Assembly: GCF_002015035.1 (NCBI RefSeq)
Contig: NZ_MUXY01000001.1
Span: 549,899 to 613,898, forward strand
DNA length: 64,000 nucleotides
Reading direction: 5' to 3'
DNA from: Haemophilus parahaemolyticus
GTDB taxonomy: Bacteria; Pseudomonadota; Gammaproteobacteria; Enterobacterales; Pasteurellaceae
Under the pieces are notes generated by a model, which was given only the letters and a program-made list of their open reading frames with translations, did not search any database and was not told where the DNA came from. The stretch's first letter is position 1; each line of letters opens with the position of its first letter. Positions 27,521 to 36,598 of this stretch are shown here, one piece after another. Made by a program: the position numbers and the translations under genes.

Positions 27521-27549
27521 TTTACAGGAACAGAAAAGCCCTGTATAAT
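27521..27549 (+). promoter_or_regulatory. guaB promoter
   Basis: TTTACA (27521-27526), 17-bp spacer, TATAAT (27544-27549): a near-consensus sigma-70 promoter, about 54 bases before the guaB ATG. The rest of 27332-27520 is AT-rich and should also hold the divergent rlmE promoter, which I could not place. Confidence 0.85.
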
Positions 27550-27602
27550 TCGCCCGCAATAATTTCTGGCACAATTTTTATTTTATTAAGGAACTATTGC
27601 AA

Positions 27603-29069
27603 ATGTCTTTACGAATCAAACAAGAAGCCCTTACTTTTGACGATGTTCTACTCGTCCCCGCACACTCTACCGTACTTCCAAACACTGCCAACCTTTCCAC
27701 TCAACTCACTAAAGAAATTCGCTTAAATATCCCTATGCTTTCTGCGGCGATGGATACCGTAACGGAAACCAAATTGGCAATCTCTTTAGCACAAGAAGGC
27801 GGTATCGGTTTTATCCACAAAAATATGACCATTGAACGCCAAGCAGATCGCGTGCGTAAAGTGAAAAAATTTGAGAGCGGTATCGTGTCTGAACCTGTCA
27901 CCGTTTCACCTGATTTATCCCTTGCAGAATTAGCAGAACTGGTAAAGAAAAACGGCTTCGCGGGCTATCCTGTTGTAGATGGCGAAAATAACTTAATCGG
28001 TATCATCACTGGGCGTGACACTCGTTTCGTAAAAGATTTACATCAAACCGTTTCGCAAGTAATGACAAAAAAAGACCGCTTAGTAACGGTAAAAGAAGGG
28101 GCAACTCGCGAAGAAATCTTAGCATTAATGCACCAACATCGTGTTGAAAAAGTATTGATGGTCAATGACAGCTTTAAACTGAAAGGAATGATTACCGTTA
28201 AAGACTTCCAAAAAGCAGAACAAAAACCAAATGCGTGTAAAGATGAATTTGGTCGTTTACGTGTCGGGGCGGCTGTAGGTGCTGGCTCAGGTAACGAAGA
28301 ACGTATCGACGCATTAGTAAAAGCGGGCGTAGATGTATTGTTAATCGACTCTTCTCACGGTCACTCAGAAGGCGTATTACAACGCGTGCGTGAAACTCGA
28401 GCGAAATATCCAAACTTACCTATTGTTGCGGGTAACGTCGCAACGGCTGAAGGCGCAATCGCATTAGCTGACGCTGGAGCAAGTGCAGTGAAAGTAGGTA
28501 TTGGTCCTGGTTCAATTTGTACAACTCGTATCGTAACCGGTGTAGGTGTTCCACAAATTACCGCTATCGCAGATGCAGCAGCAGCATTAAAAGATCGTGG
28601 TATTCCAGTTATCGCGGATGGCGGTATTCGTTTCTCTGGTGATATTGCAAAAGCCATCGCTGCAGGTGCAAGCTGTGTCATGGTCGGGTCAATGTTCGCA
28701 GGCACAGAAGAAGCACCAGGTGAAATCGAACTTTATCAAGGTCGTGCATTTAAATCGTACCGTGGTATGGGTTCATTAGGTGCCATGGCGAAAGGCTCTT
28801 CAGACCGTTACTTCCAATCTGATAACGCGGCAGACAAACTTGTACCAGAAGGTATCGAAGGCCGTATTCCATATAAAGGTTATTTAAAAGAAATCATCCA
28901 CCAACAAATGGGTGGCTTACGTTCTTGCATGGGCTTAACTGGTTGTGCAACCATCGAAGAATTACGCACAAAAGCGGAATTCGTTCGCATCAGTGGTGCA
29001 GGTATTAAAGAAAGCCATGTTCATGACGTAACCATCACTAAAGAAGCACCAAACTATCGTATGGGCTAA
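27603..29069 (+). CDS. guaB: Inosine-5'-monophosphate dehydrogenase
   Basis: Oxidises IMP to XMP with NAD+, the committed step to guanine nucleotides. From the ATG at 27603 (Shine-Dalgarno AAGGAA) the protein has 488 aa, the same as E. coli GuaB; a TTG two codons earlier is unlikely. Visible features: N-terminal barrel start with [11 protein letters not shown], two CBS domains at about residues 95-200 (regulatory), the phosphate loop, and the catalytic Cys loop [13 protein letters not shown]. The usual partner guaA follows, but not directly: a hairpin and an unrelated gene lie in between. Confidence 0.98.
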   Translation: MSLRIKQEALTFDDVLLVPAHSTVLPNTANLSTQLTKEIRLNIPMLSAAMDTVTETKLAISLAQEGGIGFIHKNMTIERQADRVRKVKKFESGIVSEPVTVSPDLSLAELAELVKKNGFAGYPVVDGENNLIGIITGRDTRFVKDLHQTVSQVMTKKDRLVTVKEGATREEILALMHQHRVEKVLMVNDSFKLKGMITVKDFQKAEQKPNACKDEFGRLRVGAAVGAGSGNEERIDALVKAGVDVLLIDSSHGHSEGVLQRVRETRAKYPNLPIVAGNVATAEGAIALADAGASAVKVGIGPGSICTTRIVTGVGVPQITAIADAAAALKDRGIPVIADGGIRFSGDIAKAIAAGASCVMVGSMFAGTEEAPGEIELYQGRAFKSYRGMGSLGAMAKGSSDRYFQSDNAADKLVPEGIEGRIPYKGYLKEIIHQQMGGLRSCMGLTGCATIEELRTKAEFVRISGAGIKESHVHDVTITKEAPNYRMG

Positions 29070-29075
29070 TCCGTA

Positions 29076-29097
29076 AGGTGGGCTTTAGTCCACCTTT
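29076..29097 (+). terminator. guaB terminator
   Basis: AAGGTGG (29076-29082) pairs with CCACCTT (29091-29097), followed by TTGTTTT. It should reduce transcription from guaB into the following orphan gene and guaA. Confidence 0.75.
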
Positions 29098-29125
29098 TGT
29101 TTTATTCACACTTAATAGAAATAAA

Positions 29126-29797
29126 ATGGAAAATTTAGAATCTATTATTGAAACTTTTAGAAAAAATTGGAAAACAACAAATGGTCGTTTCTTATCATTG
29201 AGTGGAAATCCAACTATTAAAAGTGTTGATGATGCTTATCGTGAAAGTTGTAGGAAAGCTTATTCTCCATCTGTTTTACGAGCTTTAAAATATCCTAAAA
29301 ATATTTCTAATAAGGTCAAAGAAGAACTTAAGAAAGATAGTCTCAATTATTTATCTATTTGCTTAGATGAACTTTTTAACATAGATGATGTTAACTTCAC
29401 TATCTTTGATAATTGGGAAAATGAAGTTGTAAATTATATTGTGAATATGTATAAAGAAAAAGGAATAAACGATTATACATATGGAAATGGTCAGAAATTA
29501 GTGAATATGGCTATTAAGTATGTTTTATCATCTGATATTATTCAATATAATCATCCAGTCTTTAAATATTGCCATATACCCGTTGATGGGATAATACAAA
29601 AAATAGCAAAGAAAAAACTCAATGTAGAATTTTTGACTAAAAATGGGAAAGAACTCAAAACATATTCTTCTTGGTCAAAAAACGATTGCAGAGATGACTT
29701 TCTAACGTATCAAGACCGAATAAGAAATGCTATTCAAAAAAAAGATGAGTATTATTCACCTTTAATTTGGGAAATTCAAAACTGGCCTCCACAATGA
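29126..29797 (+). CDS. Orphan protein of unknown function inside guaBA
   Basis: I do not recognise this 223-aa protein. It starts at the ATG at 29126 (MENLESIIETF); an upstream in-frame start at 29078 would overlap the guaB terminator. The Shine-Dalgarno is poor. The protein looks soluble, with no signal peptide or membrane helix, rich in Lys, Asn, Ile and Tyr. Motifs that may be characteristic are NHPVFKYCHIPVDGII and WSKNDCRDDFLTYQDRIRNA. Its codons are much more AT-rich than those of guaB and guaA. It sits between the guaB terminator and guaA, with guaA starting 34 bp after it. The likely origin is horizontal insertion. A defence or toxin role is possible but nothing in the sequence proves it. 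Confidence 0.7.
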   Translation: MENLESIIETFRKNWKTTNGRFLSLSGNPTIKSVDDAYRESCRKAYSPSVLRALKYPKNISNKVKEELKKDSLNYLSICLDELFNIDDVNFTIFDNWENEVVNYIVNMYKEKGINDYTYGNGQKLVNMAIKYVLSSDIIQYNHPVFKYCHIPVDGIIQKIAKKKLNVEFLTKNGKELKTYSSWSKNDCRDDFLTYQDRIRNAIQKKDEYYSPLIWEIQNWPPQ

Positions 29798-29831
29798 TTC
29801 AACATTACTTACATAGTTTATAAGGTAAAAA

Positions 29832-31403
29832 ATGACAAACATCCACAATCATAAAATCCTGATCCTCGACTTTGGTTCACAATACACTCAACTAATTGCA
29901 CGTCGTGTGCGTGAAATTGGAGTATACTGCGAACTTTGGGCGTGGGACGTAACGGAAGAACAAATCCGTGAATTTAATCCAGACGGTATCATTCTTTCCG
30001 GTGGTCCTGAAAGTACCACTGAAGAAAACAGCCCGCGTGCACCTGAATATGTATTTAATGCTGGTGTACCAGTATTAGGCGTTTGCTATGGAATGCAAAC
30101 TATGGCGATGCAATTAGGCGGTTTAACCGAAACATCAGACCATCGTGAATTTGGCTATGCTTCTGTAAACTTACAAGCAAACGACAGCTTATTTGCAAAT
30201 TTAAACGATAATTCGACCGCTTCTGAGCCAAAAGTAGACGTTTGGATGAGCCACGGCGATAAAGTGACCCGCTTACCGAACAACTTTGTCGTAACCGGTA
30301 CCACACCAACCTGCCCTATCGCAGCAATGTCGGACGAAAATCGTCGTTTCTACGGCGTACAATTCCACCCTGAAGTAACACACACTAAAAAAGGTTTAGA
30401 ATTATTAACTAACTTTGTCGTGAATATCTGTGGTTGCGAAACCAAATGGACAGCAGAAAACATTATCGAAGATGCCGTTGCTCGCATTAAAGCGCAAGTG
30501 GGCGATGATGAAGTGATTTTAGGCTTATCTGGTGGTGTGGACTCTTCTGTGGTTGCATTACTTTTACACCGTGCTATCGGCAAAAACTTACACTGCGTAT
30601 TCGTGGATAACGGCTTACTCCGCTTACACGAAGGCGACCAAGTAATGGAAATGTTTGGCGATAAATTTGGTTTAAACATCACTCGTGTTGATGCTGAAAG
30701 CCGTTTCTTAGGCGAACTTGCAGGCGTATCTGATCCTGAGGCGAAACGCAAAATTATCGGTAAAGTATTCGTTGATGTATTCGATGATGAATCGAAAAAA
30801 CTCACTAATGTGAAATGGTTAGCACAAGGTACAATCTACCCTGATGTCATCGAATCTGCTGCAAGCAAAACCGGTAAAGCACATGTGATTAAATCACACC
30901 ACAATGTAGGTGGCTTACCAGACTATATGAAACTTGGCTTAGTTGAACCATTACGTGAATTATTTAAAGATGAAGTACGTAAAATCGGTTTAGCATTAGG
31001 CTTACCAGCTGAAATGATCAACCGCCACCCATTCCCTGGCCCAGGTTTAGGCGTGCGTGTATTAGGCGAAGTGAAAAAAGAATACTGCGATTTATTACGC
31101 CGTGCAGATGCGATCTTTATCGAAGAATTACGCAATAGCGGTTGGTATGAAAAAACCAGTCAAGCCTTCAGCGTGTTCTTACCAGTGAAATCTGTAGGTG
31201 TGATGGGCGATGGGCGTAAATACGATTGGGTTATCTCACTACGTGCAGTAGAAACCATCGATTTTATGACCGCACATTGGGCACATTTGCCTTATGATTT
31301 ATTAGGTAAAGTGTCTAACCGTATCATCAACGAAGTGAATGGTATTTCCCGCGTCGTGTACGACATCAGCGGAAAACCACCAGCGACTATTGAGTGGGAA
31401 TAA
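29832..31403 (+). CDS. guaA: GMP synthase (glutamine-hydrolysing)
   Basis: Converts XMP to GMP with ATP and glutamine. The 523-aa protein has a class I amidotransferase domain (nucleophile Cys85 in GVCYGMQ; His/Glu in QFHPEVTHT), an ATP pyrophosphatase domain with the PP-loop [10 protein letters not shown] near residue 235, and the C-terminal dimerisation domain ending [17 protein letters not shown] precedes the ATG. Its promoter is not obvious, which matters because the guaB terminator and an orphan gene separate it from the guaB promoter. The 3' end of guaA is a known integration site for islands, and here an integrase gene starts 200 bp downstream. Confidence 0.98.
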   Translation: MTNIHNHKILILDFGSQYTQLIARRVREIGVYCELWAWDVTEEQIREFNPDGIILSGGPESTTEENSPRAPEYVFNAGVPVLGVCYGMQTMAMQLGGLTETSDHREFGYASVNLQANDSLFANLNDNSTASEPKVDVWMSHGDKVTRLPNNFVVTGTTPTCPIAAMSDENRRFYGVQFHPEVTHTKKGLELLTNFVVNICGCETKWTAENIIEDAVARIKAQVGDDEVILGLSGGVDSSVVALLLHRAIGKNLHCVFVDNGLLRLHEGDQVMEMFGDKFGLNITRVDAESRFLGELAGVSDPEAKRKIIGKVFVDVFDDESKKLTNVKWLAQGTIYPDVIESAASKTGKAHVIKSHHNVGGLPDYMKLGLVEPLRELFKDEVRKIGLALGLPAEMINRHPFPGPGLGVRVLGEVKKEYCDLLRRADAIFIEELRNSGWYEKTSQAFSVFLPVKSVGVMGDGRKYDWVISLRAVETIDFMTAHWAHLPYDLLGKVSNRIINEVNGISRVVYDISGKPPATIEWE

Positions 31404-31445
31404 AAAATCGCTTTTTCAGATACTTTCTAATTATTTCAATACCTC

Positions 31446-31476
31446 AAATAAAGCCTTGTATATCAAGGCTTTATTT
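31446..31476 (+). terminator. guaA terminator
   Basis: Perfect 13-bp stem AAATAAAGCCTTG (31446-31458) / CAAGGCTTTATTT (31464-31476), 5-nt loop, continuing AT-rich. It marks the right edge of the core block before the island. Confidence 0.85.
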
Positions 31477-31519
31477 ATTTCATCTCATTTCTACTCTTCT
31501 CTACCCATTTCTTAATTAT

Positions 31520-31593
31520 GACGGTATTTTAGACGGTGCTGTTTGACAAAAATTTTTCAAGATCAAGAATACCGTCAGTTTAACGACGGTATT
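31520..31593. repeat. Three GACGGTATT sites before the integrase gene
   Basis: GACGGTATT occurs at 31520-31528 and 31585-31593, and in inverted form (AATACCGTC) at 31568-31576. The last two form a perfect 9-bp inverted repeat with an 8-nt spacer that ends 10 bases before the integrase ATG. This is the layout expected of an operator for integrase autoregulation or of recombination-directionality or integrase arm sites. Confidence 0.6.
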
Positions 31594-31603
31594 GGAGAAT
31601 AAT

Positions 31604-32802
31604 ATGCTCACCGATAGTAAAATTAAGGCGTTAAAAGCCAAAGAAAAATTATATAAGGTACAAGATCGTAATGGGCTATATGTAGCCGTATCTACAACTG
31701 GCACTATTATGTTTCGATATGATTATCGAATAAATGGCCGTAGAGAAACTCTGTCTATTGGCAGATATGGTGATGACGGTTTAACACTATCCGAGGCTAG
31801 GGAGAAATTATTAGAAGCTAGAAAACTAGTTAATAGCGGAATATCCCCCGCTGCTGAAAAACGAAAACTAAAAAATGCTATTAAAAATGCAGATCGTTTT
31901 GAAGATTTTGCAATACGCTATATTGCAGAAGCAGAATTTGCTGAAAGTACTAGAAGCCTAAGGAAAGCGACTTATCAAAGAGAGATTGCACCCTACTTCG
32001 CCAAAAAATTGATGATAGAAATTTCTTCTGAAGATATACGCAACCATTGCCAGATTATCAAAGAACGGGGATCTCCCTCTACAGCAATTTTTGTTCGGGA
32101 TCTATTCAATGCTGTCTATAAATATGCAATTTCTAAAGGGTATAATTTTAAAAATCCAGCAGAACGTATTTCTAATTCATCAATAGCTACTTTTCGACCT
32201 AGAGAACGCTCATTAACCCCGAGAGAAATTCATTTATTTTTCAATGAATTAAATCAAACTGAACGATATTTTACTCTAAGAAAGGGCGTTTTATTCATCC
32301 TTTATACAATGGTTCGGAAAAGTGAATTTGTTAACGCTACATGGGATGAATTTGACTTTCAACGCAATATTTGGACTATTCCAAGTGAAAGAATGAAAGC
32401 TCGAAGAGCTCATAATGTTTATTTATCTGCTCAATCACTTGAGATTCTGACAGCCTTTAAAATTTATTGTGAGAACTCTGAATTTATTATTCCATCTCGA
32501 ACAAGTCGTTTAAAGCCTATCTCATTATCTTCACTAAACCGAGTGATCACTGAAACCGTTGAATTGATGAATAAAAAAGCATTCATATAGATCCTTTTAC
32601 TGTTCATGATCTACGCCGTACAGCATCAACATTACTAAATGAAAAAGGCTTTAATACTGATTGGATTGAAAAAGCACTCGCACATGAACAGCAAGGTGTT
32701 AGAGCTGTTTATAATAAAGCCGAATATGCAGAACAACGTCGAGATATGATGCAGAAATGGGCTGATATGGTCGATACCTGGATTAGAGGCGAGGATTTAT
32801 AA
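31604..32802 (+). pseudogene. P4-type tyrosine integrase, frameshifted
   Basis: Site-specific recombinase of the P4/DUF4102 group. From the ATG at 31604 (GGAG just upstream) the first frame runs to a TAG at 32588. It encodes the arm-binding N-terminus (LTDSKIKALKAKEKLYKVQD), the core-binding domain and the first catalytic Arg (TMVRKSEFVNATWDEFD). The rest of the catalytic domain continues one base back in the next frame from 32590 to 32802: DPFTVHDLRRTAS and ALAHEQQGVRAVYNKAEY with the nucleophile Tyr. One extra A in the A6 tract at 32573-32578 would restore the frame. As read, the enzyme lacks His, Arg and Tyr and is dead. Its start lies about 200 bp from the guaA 3' end, so the element probably entered there. 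Confidence 0.85.
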
Positions 32803-32806
32803 TTTA

Positions 32807-32829
32807 GGTGGGGAAACCCATCTATTTTT
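32807..32829 (+). terminator. Integrase terminator
   Basis: GGTGGG (32807-32812), GAAA tetraloop, CCCATC (32817-32822), then TATTTTT. The following stretch, 32830-33069, has no gene; it should contain the mob operon promoter and possibly the transfer origin, but I could not identify a nic site. Confidence 0.65.
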
Positions 32830-33069
32830 GCTTTCTTATTCTTAATATTTATTTTCTCATTAACTATTCACCCTATTCACTTTGCAGTAATAACACATCA
32901 TTTACTCAACATAACCCTTCGACAGACTATTCATCGTCTTCACTAACATTTTTCCATTTCTAATTATCGCTAGTTGTTTCAACTTATTTACTATTTAAAA
33001 TCATATGGTTAACCTTATTTTCTTTTAGAAAGAGATAGCTATAATAAATAAAAAAGTTAGTCTAATTCT

Positions 33070-33419
33070 ATGAGCGAACAGCATAAACGAACCAAGCAAA
33101 TCATTATCCGAGTAAGCGAAGATGAATACCATCAACTGTTAGAAAACTGTCTTTACCCTCGACTTGCTACTTGGATCCGTGAAACATGTCTTAGGAAAAA
33201 ATTAGTAAAAAACCTACTCACTACACAGATAAAAATTTACTTGCTTGGCTTGGGCGTTTGAATGGAAATCTTAATCAAATTGCTAAATACATTAACGTTC
33301 AGAATAAAGCTAAAAATCAGATCGATGTGCTAAAAATCATAGCTAAATTAGCTCTTATTCGTGCTAGCTTAGATCAGTTATTAGAAATTCAATATGCTGA
33401 TAAAAATATTCAAAAATAA
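33070..33419 (+). pseudogene. mobC: MobC-like relaxosome protein, frameshifted
   Basis: Accessory DNA-binding protein that helps relaxase open the transfer origin. The first part (33070 on) reads MSEQHKRTKQIIIRVSEDEY and LATWIRETCL, the ribbon-helix-helix-like start typical of MobC/MbeC. The frame then fails in an A-rich stretch (33195-33212, two A6 tracts). One base back, the remainder reads NLLAWLGRLNGNLNQIAKYIN, ILAKLALIRASLDQ-like sequence and ends at TAA 33417-33419. The C-terminal frame overlaps the relaxase start by 26 bases, normal for mobCA pairs. A single missing A explains the break. MbeC/MobC family assignment rests on the N-terminus, the GNLNQIAKYIN motif and the position. Confidence 0.75.
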
Positions 33420-34770
33420 AGGGAAAGGCAGTGCAAAAGCAAGTATTGATTATTTGCTAGATAAAGATAGAAATCGGGAATTAGCAACAGTACTAAAGGG
33501 TAACCCTGAACTATCTTTGGAATTAGCTCAAAGTTTAGCATTTTCAAATAAATATACAGTAGGTTGCCTATCTTTTGAAGAAGCCGACTTACCTAAGAAA
33601 AGTAAATTAGAGTTAATGGAAAAATTTGAAGAAATGATCTTTGCAGGGCTTACTAGCGAACAATTTAACATCAGCTGGATTGAGCATAGAGATAAAGGGC
33701 GTTTAGAACTCAATTTCTTTATTCCCAATGTTGAATTAACTACTGGCAAACGCTACCAACCCTATTTTCATCGTAATGATAAACACTTATTTGATAGTTG
33801 GATGCAGTTACAAAATTACCAATATCAGCTTAGCGATCCGCACGATCCAACAAAAAGGCAACTTTGTAAGTTTGAATTTAGTGCAGATATGCAACAATCC
33901 AAAATTAAGGAGAATCTAACCGCACTTATCGCCAATGGCATTGCTCAACAACATATTTCATCTCGAGAAGATATTACTGAATTACTGAAACAAAGTGGCT
34001 TTAAGATTGAACGAACGACAGAAAAATCTATTTCAATAAGTCATCCAGCCCTAAAGAAAAATATCCGTTTGTCAGGAGCGATCTATGAACATAGAGAATT
34101 TAACGGCGAATTTGCAGAAGAATTTAGGCGAGAAACAGCGATATATCAATCAAGAACTGGAGAACGAATTAAACAAGCACAAACAACATTTGAGCAATTA
34201 TTTCAACGAAGAGCTGAATTTAATCAGCAAAAATATACAGAAATTAAACCGCTTGTTAATTCACCCAATCCTGATTATCAGCATAATTTGTCTAATGTTA
34301 CCGACTATCCTGATCGTTACACTATTTTATCTGAACCGCAAGATAGACAAGGCTCAAACAGATTTACAGAACCACAATCTGATATACAGCCGATTACAAG
34401 CCAAAGATCTTGCAAAATTGAATTTATTCGAGAACAAATCAATTCTGCAGCTGAAAATTCCGCAAGAACAAGGGAGAATCTTTCAAAGTCAAAATGGCAA
34501 TTACATTTTAGAGATCTACAAAGAATAGGAATTGAGTATGCTCAACGAATTCAGCAACGCATTGAGCGATTATTTAACAGAGTTAGAACAGAATTTGCAT
34601 ATTTTACTGACCGAAAACGAGCAACTACGATTTCTGAACAACGAATTAAACAATCAGAACGAACAATTTGTGCAGCTCAACAACTCATTACAAACACAAA
34701 TAAAACAATTGCACGAACTTTTGCACAACGACAAATAGTACAAAAGCCGAACTGCAAAATCAGAATATAG
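33394..34770 (+). CDS. HEN-type mobilization relaxase (MbeA/MobA family)
   Basis: Nicks the transfer origin and pilots DNA during conjugative mobilization. The 458-aa protein carries the ColE1-superfamily HEN signature in WIEHRDKGRLELNFFIPN (His, Glu and Asn in place of the HUH histidines). The N-terminus MLIKIFKNKGKGSAKASIDYL and the motif GKRYQPYF also fit. The C-terminal third is basic and glutamine-rich, and this region encodes two further genes in the +1 frame (34085-34528 and 34538-34738), exactly as in ColE1, where mbeB and mbeD lie within mbeA. The ORF is intact although the preceding mobC is broken. It depends on a helper conjugation system; no type IV secretion genes are visible. 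Confidence 0.9.
   Translation: MLIKIFKNKGKGSAKASIDYLLDKDRNRELATVLKGNPELSLELAQSLAFSNKYTVGCLSFEEADLPKKSKLELMEKFEEMIFAGLTSEQFNISWIEHRDKGRLELNFFIPNVELTTGKRYQPYFHRNDKHLFDSWMQLQNYQYQLSDPHDPTKRQLCKFEFSADMQQSKIKENLTALIANGIAQQHISSREDITELLKQSGFKIERTTEKSISISHPALKKNIRLSGAIYEHREFNGEFAEEFRRETAIYQSRTGERIKQAQTTFEQLFQRRAEFNQQKYTEIKPLVNSPNPDYQHNLSNVTDYPDRYTILSEPQDRQGSNRFTEPQSDIQPITSQRSCKIEFIREQINSAAENSARTRENLSKSKWQLHFRDLQRIGIEYAQRIQQRIERLFNRVRTEFAYFTDRKRATTISEQRIKQSERTICAAQQLITNTNKTIARTFAQRQIVQKPNCKIRI
34085..34528 (+). CDS. MbeB-like mobilization protein nested in the relaxase gene
   Basis: A 147-aa protein encoded entirely inside the relaxase gene in the +1 frame. AGGAG stands a few bases before the ATG. 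The N-terminal half is coiled coil (NLTANLQKNLGEKQRYINQE onward), followed by a membrane helix at about residues 58-84 (IHPILIISIICLMLPTILIV) and a cytoplasmic tail. ColE1 MbeB has the same nested position, size class and a membrane segment and stimulates mobilization by interacting with the relaxase. Assignment rests on context and architecture more than on sequence identity. Confidence 0.75.
   Translation: MNIENLTANLQKNLGEKQRYINQELENELNKHKQHLSNYFNEELNLISKNIQKLNRLLIHPILIISIICLMLPTILIVTLFYLNRKIDKAQTDLQNHNLIYSRLQAKDLAKLNLFENKSILQLKIPQEQGRIFQSQNGNYILEIYKE
34538..34738 (+). CDS. MbeD-like coiled-coil protein nested in the relaxase gene
   Basis: A 66-aa protein in the same +1 frame, starting 9 bases after the mbeB-like stop. 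The ATG at 34538 is preceded by AGGA at good spacing; a TTG two codons earlier is less likely. The sequence is almost all leucine/asparagine/glutamine-rich coiled coil (LTENEQLRFLNNELNNQNEQ). ColE1 MbeD, also nested in mbeA and about 78 aa, is coiled coil and has a role in mobilization and entry exclusion. Context-based call. Confidence 0.7.
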   Translation: MLNEFSNALSDYLTELEQNLHILLTENEQLRFLNNELNNQNEQFVQLNNSLQTQIKQLHELLHNDK

Positions 34771-34779
34771 GAGTACAAA

Positions 34780-34962
34780 ATGAGTAATTTTATTGAATTT
34801 ATCGAAGGTGAAGAAGGCGTCGATATTGGTGATGAACGTGTTATAGATTATGAAGAAGCCGTAGATTGAGGGTTAGAGCCTGAAAGCTATAAAAGAAATA
34901 TCCCTGTTGGCTTTCATACTGTTAAGCTCATTTTTAAAACTTGGGAAAAAAATGTGCTTTAA
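34780..34962 (+). pseudogene. Small hypothetical gene with in-frame TGA
   Basis: Begins at ATG 34780 with a good GGAG Shine-Dalgarno, reads MSNFIEFIEGEEGVDIGDER and then YEEAVD, and meets TGA at 34867-34869. The same frame continues as GLEPESYKRNIPVGFHTVKL to TAA at 34960-34962, giving a 60-codon unit if TGA were a sense codon (TGG Trp is one base away). Acidic first half; function unknown. Small genes like this are common next to mob cassettes. Confidence 0.5.
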
Positions 34963-35204
34963 ATTGCTTTTTTAAAGATATAAAAACAGAAAAGAAATAT
35001 CGAATAACCTTATTCACATCGCCGAAAAATCCTCACCGCTACACGGCAAGGGACAATTTGATAGATTTTTCTGAAAGTGGAAACCTTGAAAATATCTATC
35101 AAATTGAAGTAAAGCATAGCCCAAAAGGTTATCCAATTATGCTATCGGCAAGTTTATTAAAGGCAGAACCTTGCATTACATACCCACGTAAAACCTTTCA
35201 ATAA
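34941..35204 (+). CDS. Hypothetical protein at mob/restriction junction
   Basis: The frame opens with a TTG at 34941 inside the previous gene, without a clear Shine-Dalgarno. A more natural start would be the ATG at 34952 (MCFKLLF), which meets TAA after seven codons; removing one T from the T6 run at 34968-34973 would join it to FKDIKTEKKYRITLF and the rest of the frame. Later motifs are NPHRYTARDNLIDF and HSPKGYPIMLSASLL. No family recognised. The 3' end overlaps the 3' end of hsdR by 29 bases on the opposite strand, so its true end may have been replaced when the two segments were joined. Confidence 0.4.
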   Translation: MGKKCALNCFFKDIKTEKKYRITLFTSPKNPHRYTARDNLIDFSESGNLENIYQIEVKHSPKGYPIMLSASLLKAEPCITYPRKTFQ

Positions 35205-36578
35205 AACTACGAGTTTTAGCAACTAAGCTATTAAATAGGCTTTCACGCTGGAATAAACCAACTTTAAAGTTTGGTAGCTCTTTCATTTCGTCTTGGCGAG
35301 GTAAACGTTTAGTATGTTGGTAATTTTCTAATAAAGCTCTAACATTAGTTTTATTTAAGTTTTCTGCTTCACAAAATTCATTGTAAGCTCGTTCACGCTC
35401 AGCATCCCAATAAGTTTGAAATGCTTCATTCACATTTGTTTTTTCATCAAAATGCGGCATGTTTTGATCAATAAATTTGGCAATTAGATCTTGCTTATTT
35501 TGTAGCGTGATTTCAGTTGCTAATAAATCGTAAACTTGAGCTTCATATTGTTTACGTTGCTCAAAATTTTTGGTTTTTGTAGCTCGTTGTAATAAACCTA
35601 AAATATAACCCACATTGATTTTATCCGAATGCAGTAATTCCAGCTGGAAATCCACATCATTTAGCACTGATACTTTTTGCTTTTTGACGTATTTATCCAC
35701 TTTTCGGCGCAAATCAATGTATTTTGATGCAAAATTCGCATAATCTAACTTATTTAGAAAAGTTTCATCCTGATTATACTCACTAAATGTTAAAAGTTGA
35801 GTATTCAAACGCATAACTAAACGAAATGCCTTGATAAACTCAAGTTCATCTTCTTCGGTCAATAATTCATCTACACTTTCATACGTTGGCGTAATCTTGA
35901 GTAATGCTTCTACCGCTTGATTATATTCAGTTTTAATTTCATCAAACTCTGGCACAAGTACTATTGACTTAGCATCTTTATTAGAAAATAGCGATAATGC
36001 ATCATCAATTGCTTGTTTTAAGTTACGGAAGCAAACTATATTACCAAATGGTTTTTTGTCGTTATACAAACGATTAGTGCGTGAAAATGCTTGAATTAAG
36101 CCATGATATTTTAAATTTTTATCTACAAATAACGTGTTAAGTGTAGGAGCATCAAAACCCGTTAGAAACATATTCACTACGAGCAATAAATCAATCTCTT
36201 TATTTTTAACTCTCTGCCCAATATCTCGGTAATAATCATAAAAACGCTCGCCTGAGTTAAAATTAGTGTTAAAAGTGCGGTTATATTTTTCAATATAATT
36301 ATCGAGATGATCACGACTAGAAACATTAATTTGAACCGGCAAATCCGTACTTTCCTCACCGATTAAACCACTACCATCAGAAACAGCTTCATTTGCAGCA
36401 TAACTAAAAATTGTAGCAATTTTCAAATCTGCAAAATGTTCGCCATTTTGAGTGGCCCGCTCTGCTTTTTCAAATTGAGCAATAAATCAACTTCATTTTT
36501 AATCGTAACCGTCTTATAGCCAGAGCTTGAAAGCTGAGCGATTAAAGCTTGTTCTAGTTGTTGTTCGGATTGATTCAT
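35176..36578 (-). pseudogene. hsdR: Type I restriction subunit HsdR with large internal deletion
   Basis: Motor and nuclease subunit of a type I restriction system. A genuine start (36578, MNQSEQQLEQALIAQLSSSG) is followed after about 30 codons by a jump into sequence from the distal half of HsdR in a different frame (FEKAERATQNGEHFADLKIA). From there it is open to 35176 through SRDHLDNYIEKYNRTF, VVNMFLTGFDAPTLN and LIQAFSRTNRLYNDKK (the second RecA-like domain) and the helical C-terminus. The endonuclease domain and helicase motifs I-III are gone; about 550 codons are missing compared with a roughly 1000-aa HsdR. Restriction by this system cannot work. It is the last gene of an hsdM-hsdS-membrane protein-hsdR order. 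Confidence 0.88.
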
Positions 36579-36598
36579 TATTTTTCTATTCTAGAGCT

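Noticed and set aside
32572..32590. Programmed -1 frameshift in the integrase gene
   Set aside because: The codons are AAT AAA AAA GCA; slipping back would place the P-site tRNA on TAA, so this is not a good X XXY YYZ heptamer. Simple loss of one A is more likely.
34930..34973. CRISPR array
   Set aside because: No regularly spaced repeats of 20-40 bases were found anywhere; the only short arrays are the hsdS 9-mers and the TTTG tract.
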